A stretch of 64,000 bases of DNA, taken from JACZST01 sp964195155. GTDB lineage: Bacteria; Actinomycetota; Acidimicrobiia; Spongiisociales; UBA5794. How positions within the stretch are numbered: the first letter of the stretch is position 1; every line of letters begins with the position of its first letter. Shown here one piece after another: positions 15,385 to 24,585 of the stretch. Made by a program: the position numbers and the translations under genes. Under the pieces are notes generated by a model. It was given only the letters and a program-made list of their open reading frames with translations. It was not told where the DNA came from and made no database searches. Location: positions 55,580-119,579 of the forward strand of contig CAXMOP010000115.1 of NCBI GenBank assembly GCA_964195155.1, read 5' to 3'.

Positions 15385-16611
15385 TCAAAAAATGGTGTCG
15401 CACCAGGGTTCGGCAGCGGTGTGGAAGAGCCGGTGCAGTGTGGTGACCTCCTCGGGTGCGCCCTCGATGAGCCCGGCGCCGGCCATCGACAGCGCATTGC
15501 TACCGCCGAGATACAACGCCCCGAGGGCATCGATGCCAAGGTTGACCTCGGCGTCGCCGTCTACCTCGACAACCTTTGCCTCGCCATCGCTCACCGACAG
15601 CTCGTACACCCCGGAAGTGACCGCCCGGAATGGGTCTTCGATGCCAAGCCGGATCGACCCATCCGATTCGTAGCGACGCGCGCCGAGCGCGGCCGCAACG
15701 TCCATGATCCGCACCCAGAGACCGTCGGAACGCTTCCGCTGGACATAGCGCGGCTCGGCTAGCTTCCACCACAACGGGTCATCCACCGGCATGTTCCAGA
15801 ACTTGACCTGCGGGAAAAGGTCGAGGTTCCCGAGGTAGTTCCACAGACCGCTGTGCGCCCGATCCGAGATCGCGATGGCTTCGCCGACATTGACCTGGCC
15901 ATTCGGGACAAGATCGCCCCATTCCGACTTCTGCCGGTAAATGGCGTATCCCTCGATTCGGCCTTCGGCCTCGTAGGCCACGAAGCGTTTTGCGCTGTCA
16001 TCGCCTTCTCGCCGGTACTCGGGGTCGTAGACCACCTGGTGCCTCCACCAGTCCGCACTCCGAGACAGCATCCCGGGCCGATTTGCCAATACGTCGTCGT
16101 AGATAGCGGGCAGCAGCGTCGCTACCCGATCGGGCTCGATCACTCGCACGACCCCATCGCCTGATTTCGGCATCTTCAGCGAGCCCTTTGGAGCGGTGAC
16201 GACCTCGCGGCTGGTGGCATGCCCAAAGCCGAAGCGACCGTAGATCGGTGTCTCCAACGCCCACAGCCCGGCAAGCGGTTCACCCCGCGTCGCCGTGTCG
16301 TTGAGATGGTCGGTCATCATGGCCCGCAATACTCCCTGCCTGCGGTGCGTGTTCTGTACGGTGACGATCGTCGTGCCCGCCATCGGGACCGAAGCTCCGC
16401 CGGGCACGGTCACCTGTAGCGGATGGGCTCCCAGCGTCCCAATGATCTCAGCGCCATCGAAGGCAGCGACGGTGCGATCCAATGGGAGGAGCGCCAGGAA
16501 GCGCTCCGGGTCGCGATCCTTCTCGTCCAAGTCTTCCCCAAATCCCTTCACGAACTGCTCCCGAAAACGCAGCACTTCGTCTTCGACGATGGGTCGGGTC
16601 TTGATGGTCAC
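15385..16611 (-). CDS. Eis-like GNAT-family N-acetyltransferase with SCP2 C-terminal domain
   Basis: The 408-residue protein has the Eis architecture: an N-terminal GNAT domain with the acetyl-CoA loop 'VTVQNTHRRQGVLRAMM', a second GNAT-like domain ('LWALETPIYGRFGFGHATS'), and a C-terminal SCP2-like domain ('VNLGIDALGALYLGGSNA'). It ends in Phe, and in Eis the terminal carboxylate of such a Phe acts in catalysis. Family members acetylate aminoglycosides, lysines or polyamines; the substrate here is not known. An array of CAGTT-type repeats follows the stop. Confidence 0.88.
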   Translation of the reverse strand: MTIKTRPIVEDEVLRFREQFVKGFGEDLDEKDRDPERFLALLPLDRTVAAFDGAEIIGTLGAHPLQVTVPGGASVPMAGTTIVTVQNTHRRQGVLRAMMTDHLNDTATRGEPLAGLWALETPIYGRFGFGHATSREVVTAPKGSLKMPKSGDGVVRVIEPDRVATLLPAIYDDVLANRPGMLSRSADWWRHQVVYDPEYRREGDDSAKRFVAYEAEGRIEGYAIYRQKSEWGDLVPNGQVNVGEAIAISDRAHSGLWNYLGNLDLFPQVKFWNMPVDDPLWWKLAEPRYVQRKRSDGLWVRIMDVAAALGARRYESDGSIRLGIEDPFRAVTSGVYELSVSDGEAKVVEVDGDAEVNLGIDALGALYLGGSNALSMAGAGLIEGAPEEVTTLHRLFHTAAEPWCDTIF

Positions 16612-16668
16612 GGTCCGGGATCCTACCGGAGGTAGGTATCGTCACCAGCCCGCCCGCCGAGGAGCCCC

Positions 16669-17442
16669 ATGACCCGCATTGCCGTCCAGATCCATCCCCA
16701 GCTGGCCGACTACGCAAAGATCCGCGACACGGTGATGCGGGTCGAAGAGATGGGAGCGGACGTGGTCTACAACTGGGACCACTTCTACCCCCTCTACGGG
16801 GGCAGCCCGGACGAGAACGCCGGCAAGCACCTCGAGTGCTGGACGATGCTCGGCGCCTGGGCCGAACAGACCGAACGGATCGAGTTCGGTGCGCTGGTGA
16901 CCTGCAACTCGTACCGCAACCCGAACCTGCTCGCCGACATGGCACGCACGGTGGACAACATCTCCGGGGGTCGCCTCATCCTGGGCATTGGCTCCGGCTG
17001 GTTCGAGAAGGACTACGACGAGTACGGGTACGAGTTCGGGACGAAATTGAGCCGGCTGCGCGATCTGGAGGCTGCGCTCCCGATCATCGAGGAACGGCTC
17101 GCCAAGCTCGACCCGCCTCCGGTGCGGGACATCCCGATACTCATCGGGGGCGGCGGGGAGAAGATCACGCTGCGTCTCGTCGCCGAGCATGCCCAGGCCT
17201 GGCATGCCTTTGGCAGCCTGGAGACCTTCGCCCACAAGTCGTCGGTGCTCGACGAATGGTGCAAGAAGATCGGTCGCGATCCGAGCACGATCCTGCGCTC
17301 GATCGGGGTGAGCCCGGGCGCCGTGCACCACGGAGACGAATACGTGGCGCTTGGTGCCGACGAGATCACGATCGGGATCACGGGGCCCGATCTCGACCTC
17401 GATCCGATCGAAAAGTGGATCGCGTGGAGGGATGCGGCCTAG
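16669..17442 (+). CDS. LLM-class F420-dependent oxidoreductase
   Basis: The 257-residue protein belongs to the luciferase-like monooxygenase superfamily. Visible family segments are 'YNWDHFYPLYG' near residue 35, 'RIEFGALVTCNSYRNPNLLADMARTVDNISGGRLILGIGSGW' split over residues 65-108, and 'VRDIPILIGGGGEKITLRLVAEHA'. These match the F420-binding group common in actinobacteria rather than FMN monooxygenases, but cofactor choice is inferred. GAGGAG lies four bases before the ATG. It diverges from the Eis-like gene and is followed by the CCCTCAGGG repeat element. Confidence 0.85.
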   Translation: MTRIAVQIHPQLADYAKIRDTVMRVEEMGADVVYNWDHFYPLYGGSPDENAGKHLECWTMLGAWAEQTERIEFGALVTCNSYRNPNLLADMARTVDNISGGRLILGIGSGWFEKDYDEYGYEFGTKLSRLRDLEAALPIIEERLAKLDPPPVRDIPILIGGGGEKITLRLVAEHAQAWHAFGSLETFAHKSSVLDEWCKKIGRDPSTILRSIGVSPGAVHHGDEYVALGADEITIGITGPDLDLDPIEKWIAWRDAA

Positions 17443-17449
17443 CTGCTCC

Positions 17450-17706
17450 CCCCTCAGGGGCGTCAAGCCGTGGTCGCGACAACGGCTTTACCCCCTCCGC
17501 CTCGCTGCGCTCGGCACGTCCCCCTGAGGGGGAGGCAAGGAAGGCGCCTCGCTTTGGTCGGCTCCTCCCCGAGAAGGGAGGGAGGTCAGACCGCGACGCC
17601 GCGGCCCTTTCTTTGCTCCCCCCTCAGGGTGTCGTATTTCGCGACATTGCGACGATCGGGCTCTCACCGCAGCGGCCCTTTCTTTGCTCCCCCTCAGGGG
17701 AGAGGC
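17450..17706. repeat. CCCTCAGGG-type intergenic repeat element, copy 1
   Basis: This copy is in reverse orientation to those at 48435 and 55373. It contains two flanking CCCCCTGAGGGGG palindromes and the near-palindromic core around TCGCGA, in which GTCAAGCCGTGG and CAACGGCTTTAC face each other. The linker TCCGCCTCGCTGCGCTCGGCA is present as the complement of the other copies. A second sub-element with TTTCTTTGCTCCCCC follows, and reaches into the 3' end of the flavin-binding protein gene. Confidence 0.85.
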
Positions 17707-18374
17707 AAAGACCCTGAGGAGAAACGAGTAACCGACTCCGACACCTCGATTCCATCCCGGAGCAGCGGATCTGGCTCGGGATAATGGATGGCGGTCGACA
17801 GCGGAATGACGCCCGCCCAGATCGGTAGCTGGTAGTCCTCCTCGTCGTCGACGGGCGGCCCGGTGCGGATCTTCACCGAGAACTCCTCGATGAGAACCGC
17901 GACCAGCAGTGTGCCCTTGGCCTCGACGTCGGATGGATGGCGAGCCTCGGCCCATCGACCCGGCAGCACGTGCTCGGTGACCACCTCCATGGCCCGCAGC
18001 CGCTCGGCTTGGTCATCAACGAGCCTCGTCGTGCCGAGCACCACCGCAGACCGGTAGTTCATCGAGTGATGGAACACCGATCGGGCGGCCACGACCCCAT
18101 CGACAATGGTCGCCGTGACGCAGACGGTGGTCCCGTCCTTCATCAGCCGAAGCATCCGGCTTGCCGGAGATCCGTGGAAGTAGATGATGTCGCCGTACCG
18201 CGCGTGGATGGTCGGAATGACGAAGGGTTGCGCATTTTGGACGAAACCGACGTGGCAGATCGGGGCTTCGTCGAGGATGGCGTTGAGAGTCTCCCGCTCG
18301 TAGGCGCCCCGCTCGGGCAGGCGTCGCACCCTCGTTCGATCGGTTGCTGCTCGATCAGACCTTGGTTCGGTCAT
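17694..18374 (-). CDS. Pyridoxamine 5'-phosphate oxidase-fold flavin-binding protein
   Basis: The 226-residue protein has the split-barrel fold of FMN-binding proteins of the NimA/PPOX type: 'ICHVGFVQNAQPFVIPTIHA', 'IYFHGSPASRMLRL', and 'FHHSMNYRSAVVLG'. Members bind FMN, F420 or haem, and the reaction is not predictable. Its ATG follows the ABC exporter stop after one base, making it the last gene of the YihY-ABC-ABC operon. The C-terminal residues LPLP and the TGA stop are encoded inside the palindrome CTCCCCTGAGGGGGAG, so the repeat element defines the protein's end. Confidence 0.8.
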   Translation of the reverse strand: MTEPRSDRAATDRTRVRRLPERGAYERETLNAILDEAPICHVGFVQNAQPFVIPTIHARYGDIIYFHGSPASRMLRLMKDGTTVCVTATIVDGVVAARSVFHHSMNYRSAVVLGTTRLVDDQAERLRAMEVVTEHVLPGRWAEARHPSDVEAKGTLLVAVLIEEFSVKIRTGPPVDDEEDYQLPIWAGVIPLSTAIHYPEPDPLLRDGIEVSESVTRFSSGSLPLP

Positions 18375-18375
18375 G

Positions 18376-20151
18376 TCACACCAGTCCTCGCTCCCACACC
18401 TCGACGAGGTGCCGGTAGTCAGGGCTCGCCTCGACGAGCTCGTCGTGGGTGCCGTCGGCGATGATCGCACCATCGTCGATCATGATCACCCGATCCGCCC
18501 GCTCGGCCGACTTCAGCCGATGCGCGATGACGATGGCGGTCCGGCCGGCCAACAGGACCCGGAGGGCTCCCTCGACCTCCAGCTCGGTCTCGGGATCGAG
18601 GTTCGAGGTGGCCTCATCGAGCACGATCACCGTCGGGTCGGCGAGAAATGCCCGCGCCAGCGCCACCAACTGGCGCTCCCCGGCGGAGAATCTGCCGCCG
18701 CGCTCCCGCACTTCGGTCTCGAGGCCGTCGGGTAGTGCGCGGACCCAGTCGTCTATGCCCATGGCGCGCAGGACGTTCCAGATGTCCTCGAGAGTGGCAT
18801 CGGGCGCTCCAAAAGCGATGTTCTCGCCCAGGGTTCCCTCGAAGAGGAACCCGTCTTGGGGAATGAGCGCGATGGCGTCGACTCTCGACGACTCCGTCAG
18901 GTCGCGCAGGTCGGCGCCATCGAGGCTGACCGACCCGGCGTCGGGATCGTAGAAACGGAGGGCGAGTTTGGCGATCGTCGTCTTTCCGGCGCCGGTCTCG
19001 CCAACGACGGCGAGGCGCTGGCCGGCAGGAACCTCGAGATCGATGCCGCGTATGACCGGGTGACCTTCGATGTATCCAAAGGTGACGGCGTCGAACCCAA
19101 CCCCACCCTTGACCGGGACCGCCGCGTCGTAGGCACCGGTGCGGTCGGTTACCGCTGGCTCCTCATCGAGCAGCCCGAACAGCTTGGCCAGCGCGGCCAT
19201 CGCCGACTGCAGCAGGTTGTACACGTTGGCCAGATTGATCAGCGGCTGGAAGAACCAGTCGAGGTAGAGCAGGAACGCAACGATGGTGCCGAAGGACAGC
19301 GTCCCGTCGATCACCCGGAGCCCCCCGATCACCAGCACCGAGGCGATGGCCACCACGCGGAGAAAGGCAATGATCGGGAAGTACCACGAGATCGCCCGGG
19401 CTGCGGCCATGTTGGCCTCGTAGTAATCCTCGTTCACCCGTCCGAACGCCGACGCCTGGGTTCCCTCCTGGGTGAACGCCTGAACGACCCGGACTCCGGC
19501 AATCCCCTCCTGGAGCCCGGCCAGGACCGCACCAACGCGCTCACGCACCTGCCCGTATGCCCGTGACGCGTATCGCTGGAAGATCACCGTGGCGACGATC
19601 AGCACGCCGATGATCACATAGACCGCCACCGCCATCTGCCAGTCGAGGAACAGCATGGCGACGGCGACTCCAACCACGGTGAGGCCATTGGTCAGGGCCA
19701 TCACCGCGCCGTCGCCGGCGAATTCCTGCAACGACTCGATATCCGATGTCATCCGGGCGACGAGCACGCCGCTCTTCGACTTCGCATAGAAACCCATGTC
19801 CATTCGGATGAGGTGGGAGAACACGATCTGGCGCAGACGGAGGAGATAGCGCTCTCCCACCCAGGAAATCCCGTACCGCGAGATCACCGACAATACGTAT
19901 TGGAGGAGCAGCAGCCCGATATAGATCAGCGCGGCGATCGTGACCGCACGCTTGTTACCGTCCGAGATGCCCTGGTCGATTCCGACGCGTACCGCAAGCG
20001 GGCCTGCCAGCCTCGCCAGCGTGGCAAGGCCGGCAACGACAAAGGCGCCGATCGCCGGCACCCACAGCGGCCGGCCCAGCCGGGCGGCTCGCGCCAGCAG
20101 CGCCCCGCGGTCCTCGATGTCGTAGTCACCGGCGTGTTGGACGTATCTCAT
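18376..20151 (-). CDS. ABC exporter half-transporter (permease-ATPase)
   Basis: The 591-residue protein has six predicted membrane helices in its N-terminal half (type I exporter fold), then a nucleotide-binding domain with Walker A GETGAGKTT, signature FSAGERQ, Walker B VIVLDEATSNLD and the switch His in IAHRL. The signature deviates from LSGGQ, as is common in one member of heterodimeric exporters. Its ATG overlaps the stop of the preceding ABC gene (ATGA), so the two probably form a heterodimer. The substrate is unknown; lipids or drugs are typical. Confidence 0.88.
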   Translation of the reverse strand: MRYVQHAGDYDIEDRGALLARAARLGRPLWVPAIGAFVVAGLATLARLAGPLAVRVGIDQGISDGNKRAVTIAALIYIGLLLLQYVLSVISRYGISWVGERYLLRLRQIVFSHLIRMDMGFYAKSKSGVLVARMTSDIESLQEFAGDGAVMALTNGLTVVGVAVAMLFLDWQMAVAVYVIIGVLIVATVIFQRYASRAYGQVRERVGAVLAGLQEGIAGVRVVQAFTQEGTQASAFGRVNEDYYEANMAAARAISWYFPIIAFLRVVAIASVLVIGGLRVIDGTLSFGTIVAFLLYLDWFFQPLINLANVYNLLQSAMAALAKLFGLLDEEPAVTDRTGAYDAAVPVKGGVGFDAVTFGYIEGHPVIRGIDLEVPAGQRLAVVGETGAGKTTIAKLALRFYDPDAGSVSLDGADLRDLTESSRVDAIALIPQDGFLFEGTLGENIAFGAPDATLEDIWNVLRAMGIDDWVRALPDGLETEVRERGGRFSAGERQLVALARAFLADPTVIVLDEATSNLDPETELEVEGALRVLLAGRTAIVIAHRLKSAERADRVIMIDDGAIIADGTHDELVEASPDYRHLVEVWERGLV

Positions 20152-22022
20152 GTCGAGCCCGGCAGGTTTCCTCCCCCGGCGGGGGAGTTGGCAGCGGCGT
20201 CAGCCGCCGGCTGAGGAGGCTCTTCCGGGCCTCCTCCTGCCGGGTGCAGGGATGCCTGCATGCCGCTTTGCGCAGCCTCGTCCGAAGCGAGCACCGTGGC
20301 ATACCGCGGCACACCCTCCAGCAGCTCCTGGTGGGTACCGACCGCTACGACCACCCCGTCCTCGAGGAAGGCGACCAGGTCGGCGAGGGCCAGGGTCGAT
20401 ACCCGGTGGGCGATGATGATCGTGGTGCGGTCTTGCATCACACGGCGTAGCGCAGTCTGGATGTCGGCCTCCACAACGGCGTCTACCGACGAGGTCGCGT
20501 CGTCGAGGATGAGCACCCTCGGGTCGCGGAGCACGCTCCTGGCTAACGCCACCCGCTGCCGTTGCCCACCCGACAGTGTGGCGCCTCGTTCGCCGATCAC
20601 GCTGTCGTAGCTGTCGGGCATCTCGCAGATGAATTCGTGGGCTTGGGCAAGCCGGGCCGCCGCTCGCACGGTCTTGTCGTCTGCGCTGGGATCCCCGATC
20701 AGGATGTTGTCACGGATCGAGGCGGAGAACAGGAAGGTCTCCTGAAACACCACTGCAACCTCTTCGCGCAGCTCGTCGAGTGAAATGAGGCGGATATCGA
20801 CCCCGTCGATCGTGATTGAGCCCCGATCGACGTCATAGAACCTCGGCACGAGCTCGGCGATGGTGGACTTTCCCGATCCGGTCGCTCCCACCAACGCCAA
20901 TGTCGCGCCGGCCGGAACGACGAGATCCATGCCGGTCAGCACCGCCAAACCCCCCGGGTACGCGAAGGAGACATCGGTGAAACGCACCTCCCCGCCCCCG
21001 TCGGGGAGCTGCATCGGGCGATCCGGGTCCTCGATCTCGGGAGCCTCGGAGAGCAACTCGACGATGCGGGCACCGGCGGCGGCGGCCCGTGGCAGGTTGG
21101 CGAAGAACCAACCGGTGATCATCAACGGCAGAACGAGCATCGCCAGGTACTGGGTGAACGCCACGAACTCGCCCGGGGAAAGCTCGCCGTCGATCACCCG
21201 GAACCCGCCGAGCCACAGGACCGCAATCGTGCCGAAAGCCGGAATCAGCTCAAAGAGGGGCGCGTAGATGGCCCGCTGCCGAGCCACCGCGATCGTATGG
21301 CCGTAGATGCCATCCGCCGACTCCTTCAACCGCTGTTCGAGACGGCGCTGCTGCCCGTAGGCCTTGACCACCTCGATGCCAGCTACCGACTCCTCAACGA
21401 CCTGGGAGAGGTCGGCGAGCCGTTCCTGGATGCGAAACGAGAGGTCGATGACCTTTCCGGCAAAGCGATTGGACGTGATGGCGAGAGCGGGGACTGTCAG
21501 CGACGCCACCGCTCCCAGCACCGGGTCGATGATCACCAGCACGATGACCACCACCAGGAACATGACCAGGTTTGCCAGGGTGAGGGGCATCAGCGCAAAG
21601 ATCAGCCGCACCTGCGAGAGGTCCGAGGATGCCCTGGCCATCAGCTGGCCGGTCGAGGTCTCGTCGTGGAAGGTGAACGCCAGGCGCTGGATGTGGCTGA
21701 ACATCCGGTTGCGCAGATCCGCCTCGGCCCGGTAGGACAGCTTGAACCCGTGGTAGCGGCGGATCCCGATCCCGACGGCCTGGACGACACCGATCAGGAG
21801 CAGCACGACCACCAGGAACGCCAGCCTCGCCCGGTCTCCCGGGACAATGGCGTCGTCGATGGCGAGACTGATCACATAGGGGATGGCGACGACCGCAGCC
21901 ATCCACAGCAGCGCACCGAAGATGGCAACGGCGCTGGTGGCCGGGTACTGGCGCAAGGTGCGCCACATCAGGCCGAGGCCGGGCCCGAGTTGTGCCCTCG
22001 TTTCCCGACGGGTGTCGGTCAC
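20148..22022 (-). CDS. ABC exporter half-transporter, partner of the next gene
   Basis: The 624-residue protein has an N-terminal six-helix domain and an ATPase domain with Walker A GATGSGKST, canonical signature LSGGQRQ, Walker B VLILDDATSSVD and His in IAHRV. An Asp stands where the catalytic Glu usually is, so the partner at 18376-20151, which has Glu there, may supply the active site. The GTG at 22022 overlaps the YihY stop (GTGA). The last 30 or so residues, Pro/Gly/Ala-rich, are encoded by an 87-bp structured element at 20158-20244 that looks inserted. Confidence 0.88.
   Translation of the reverse strand: MTDTRRETRAQLGPGLGLMWRTLRQYPATSAVAIFGALLWMAAVVAIPYVISLAIDDAIVPGDRARLAFLVVVLLLIGVVQAVGIGIRRYHGFKLSYRAEADLRNRMFSHIQRLAFTFHDETSTGQLMARASSDLSQVRLIFALMPLTLANLVMFLVVVIVLVIIDPVLGAVASLTVPALAITSNRFAGKVIDLSFRIQERLADLSQVVEESVAGIEVVKAYGQQRRLEQRLKESADGIYGHTIAVARQRAIYAPLFELIPAFGTIAVLWLGGFRVIDGELSPGEFVAFTQYLAMLVLPLMITGWFFANLPRAAAAGARIVELLSEAPEIEDPDRPMQLPDGGGEVRFTDVSFAYPGGLAVLTGMDLVVPAGATLALVGATGSGKSTIAELVPRFYDVDRGSITIDGVDIRLISLDELREEVAVVFQETFLFSASIRDNILIGDPSADDKTVRAAARLAQAHEFICEMPDSYDSVIGERGATLSGGQRQRVALARSVLRDPRVLILDDATSSVDAVVEADIQTALRRVMQDRTTIIIAHRVSTLALADLVAFLEDGVVVAVGTHQELLEGVPRYATVLASDEAAQSGMQASLHPAGGGPEEPPQPAADAAANSPAGGGNLPGST
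20158..20244. repeat. 87-bp structured element with 9-bp terminal inverted repeats inside the ABC gene's 3' end
   Basis: CCCGGCAGG at 20158-20166 and CCTGCCGGG at 20236-20244 are perfect inverted repeats. Between them are the palindrome CTCCCCCGGCGGGGGAG (20171-20187) and a stem GAGGAGGC/GCCTCCTC (20213-20236). The length is 29 codons, so it stays in frame. It ends seven bases before the next gene's start. Confidence 0.7.
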
Positions 22023-22861
22023 TCGGTGGTTCCCCGGATCACCGCTTCGGTGGGTTTGGTCAGCGCCGGCACCGTGATGACCACGAACCCGATGGCATAC
22101 AGCCAGATGAGCACGACCCCGACCGCACCGAGGGCCGACAAGGTGTTGCTTTTGCCGCCGACGCTCGGCACGAAGTAGGCGGCCAGCCACGTCATCAACC
22201 CGAGGATGACGGTCGCCACCACCGCCGCGACCAGTGGCCGCCGAATCGGGACGGGTGGCCCCCACCGATAGATGGCGTACAGAACGAGGGCAAGCCAGAG
22301 GGCGAGGACGGTGATGCTGAGCCCGCTCACCGACCCGACACCGATCCCCCAGCGATCCAGCAGCTGCATGATGAAGCCGCCGAACAACACCACGATGTAC
22401 CCACCGATCAGGGCAACGCCTGCGCCGAGCGTGAACATGATGCCAAGGCCGCGAACCTTCCACCACGGTCGCTCCTCGTGCACCCGTTCGATCTGGCGAA
22501 TGGCCTTCTGCACCGCATAGATGCCGCGCGACCCGGCGTAGAGAGCGATCAGCAGTGAGATCACGATCACGAGACCCTGCGAGTCCCCGACAATTCCCTC
22601 TGCTTCCTGGACCAGTTCGATGACGAAGCCTGCAACATCGGAGGGAAGCGCCTCTCGGAGGAACTCCTCGAGCCTGGCAACGCCTTCCTCGCTTCGCCCG
22701 ATCGACGACAGCCAGGCCACCGCCGCAATGGCAAGCGGAACCAGGGCGAAGAAGAAGTTATACGCGATCGCAGCCGACATCAGGAGCGGATCGGCGGCGC
22801 GGATGCGATCCACCGGCGATTGCAACGGGGCAAGCCGCCCCGGAAAGGTAATGGATGCCAT
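22019..22861 (-). CDS. YihY/BrkB-family inner-membrane protein
   Basis: The 280-residue protein has six predicted membrane helices and the family's N-terminal signature 'LLMSAAIAYNFFFALVPLAIA', plus 'GSRGIYAVQKAIRQIERVHEERPWWK' split around residue 115. The family was once called ribonuclease BN, an assignment now rejected; its true function is unknown but it may act in transport or envelope assembly. It is the first gene of the operon with the two ABC exporter subunits, which supports an envelope role. A start at 22900 is possible but adds no family sequence. Confidence 0.85.
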   Translation of the reverse strand: MASITFPGRLAPLQSPVDRIRAADPLLMSAAIAYNFFFALVPLAIAAVAWLSSIGRSEEGVARLEEFLREALPSDVAGFVIELVQEAEGIVGDSQGLVIVISLLIALYAGSRGIYAVQKAIRQIERVHEERPWWKVRGLGIMFTLGAGVALIGGYIVVLFGGFIMQLLDRWGIGVGSVSGLSITVLALWLALVLYAIYRWGPPVPIRRPLVAAVVATVILGLMTWLAAYFVPSVGGKSNTLSALGAVGVVLIWLYAIGFVVITVPALTKPTEAVIRGTTE

Positions 22862-22980
22862 CCACGGAGAATACGGCGGCTGGCGGTCGTTCCATCGCAA
22901 GAGCGATGCGCGTGTTGGAGCCGGTGAGTCCCCACGGTCCTATGCCGAGGGGAAATCGTCACCCTTCCTACACTCAGCTG

Positions 22981-24585
22981 ATGCCTCGCCTGATCGTGCT
23001 CCTTGCCGCCGTCGGCGTCTTCGCCTCCGCTTGTGTCGCCGGAGCCGACGTCGTGCCCATCGATCCGAATGCGCCGACGACGACCTTCGACCCGGTGACG
23101 ACCCTCCCCGAGCTCGATTCGACAACAGGCGCGATTGTCACCCCGTCGACGACCGGCGCCGATTCGCCGACCACGCCCACCGCGCCCACCGCGCCCACCG
23201 CGCCGGACCGTGAGCCGGGTGTCGTCCCCGCGGCGAGCGTCGGCCAACCGTGGGGCTCGGTCGTCGGGCTCACCATGTTCCGCGGCAACCCGACCCGCAC
23301 CTTCTTCGGCACCGGACCGGTCCCAAGGGCCGCCCCTTCAATGCAGTGGCGTTTCCCGGAGAACCCGATGTGCGGGCAGTCACCCGACGGCCCCGAGGCC
23401 AAGGTGTGGTGCGGAAGCGGTTGGACCGGCCAACCCATCGTGTGGGAGCGCGAAGACGGCATCACCGAGGTGATCTTTGGTGCCTACGACAAGAATATTC
23501 ACTTCCTCAATGCCGCAACCGGTGAACGAACCAGGTCGGATTTCGGAATGGGAGACATCATCAAGGGCTCGGTGACGCTTGACCCCGACGGGTTCCCGCT
23601 GCTCTATACCGGATCCCGAGACCCTCGCTTTCGCATCCTCGCACTCGACGGCGACGAGCCGAGAGAAGTGTGGTCGCTCCATGCCACATCGGTCGAGGGG
23701 ATGTGGAACGACGACTGGGACTCGAATCCGGTCGTGATCGACGACATGCTGTACGAAGGCGGTGAGAACTCATGGTGGTTTGCCGTCAAGCTGAACCGCG
23801 GGTTTGACGCCAATGGGATGGTGACGGTCGATCCCAAGGTCGTCTGCGAGATTCCCGGATGGACCGCGGAGCTCCAGGAAACCTTCGGCAGGCAGCACTC
23901 GGTGGAGGGCTCGACGGTCGTGTTCGGCCAAACGGCCTTCTTTGCTACGTCGGCCGGGCGAGTGGTGGGGGTCGACGTGTCCGATGCCGAGGCCAACGGT
24001 TGCCCGATCGTGTTCGACTTCTGGAACGGCGATGACACCGACGCAACGATGAGCATCGATGCCGAGGGCTATCTGTATGTGGTTTCCCATGGGGACACCG
24101 CAAAATCGTCGAATACGGCGGCCAGACGGGTTCGCGAAGTCGGCGATCTCATCAAGCTGGACCCCAATGAACCCGATGATCCCATCGTGTGGTCTGCACA
24201 CCTATCCGCAGCTCGAGGCCAGGACGCCGGGGCGTGGGCAACGCCTGCCCTGCACCCCGGAGCCGGCTTGCTCTATGTCGCCACCGATACCGGCGACTTG
24301 CTTGCCGTTGACACCGACACCGGCGAGGTGGTTTGGGACGACTTCATTGGTGGCAATGCCTGGTCTTCGCCGGTGATCACCGAAGACACCCTCGTGGTCG
24401 GGATCGATTGTCTCACCGAGCGCGCCGGGTTCCGCGCCTACGACCTCGCCGACCCGCGCTCGCCCACCCAGCTGTGGGACATCGAGGTCGGAGCCGGCTC
24501 CTGCATCGAGTCGACACCGGCGATCTGGGATGGACGCATGTACGTCGGGTCCCGCGACGGCTTCTTCTACGCCCTCGGCGCGTAA
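22981..24585 (+). CDS. Secreted lipoprotein with PQQ-like beta-propeller
   Basis: The 534-residue product has a lipobox (FASAC) at residues 14-18, a Thr/Pro/Ala linker including three TAP repeats, and then a beta-propeller of PQQ/YVTN-like blades. Blade motifs such as 'IVFGAYDKNIHFLNAATGE', 'LLYVATDTGDLLAVDTDTGEVVW' and 'RMYVGSRDGFFYALGA' show the usual strand-turn pattern. Paired cysteines in 'MCGQSP' and 'VWCGSG' may form a disulfide. No PQQ-dehydrogenase catalytic residues are evident, so a scaffold or binding role is inferred. Its TAA stop shares a base with the next gene's ATG. Confidence 0.8.
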   Translation: MPRLIVLLAAVGVFASACVAGADVVPIDPNAPTTTFDPVTTLPELDSTTGAIVTPSTTGADSPTTPTAPTAPTAPDREPGVVPAASVGQPWGSVVGLTMFRGNPTRTFFGTGPVPRAAPSMQWRFPENPMCGQSPDGPEAKVWCGSGWTGQPIVWEREDGITEVIFGAYDKNIHFLNAATGERTRSDFGMGDIIKGSVTLDPDGFPLLYTGSRDPRFRILALDGDEPREVWSLHATSVEGMWNDDWDSNPVVIDDMLYEGGENSWWFAVKLNRGFDANGMVTVDPKVVCEIPGWTAELQETFGRQHSVEGSTVVFGQTAFFATSAGRVVGVDVSDAEANGCPIVFDFWNGDDTDATMSIDAEGYLYVVSHGDTAKSSNTAARRVREVGDLIKLDPNEPDDPIVWSAHLSAARGQDAGAWATPALHPGAGLLYVATDTGDLLAVDTDTGEVVWDDFIGGNAWSSPVITEDTLVVGIDCLTERAGFRAYDLADPRSPTQLWDIEVGAGSCIESTPAIWDGRMYVGSRDGFFYALGA

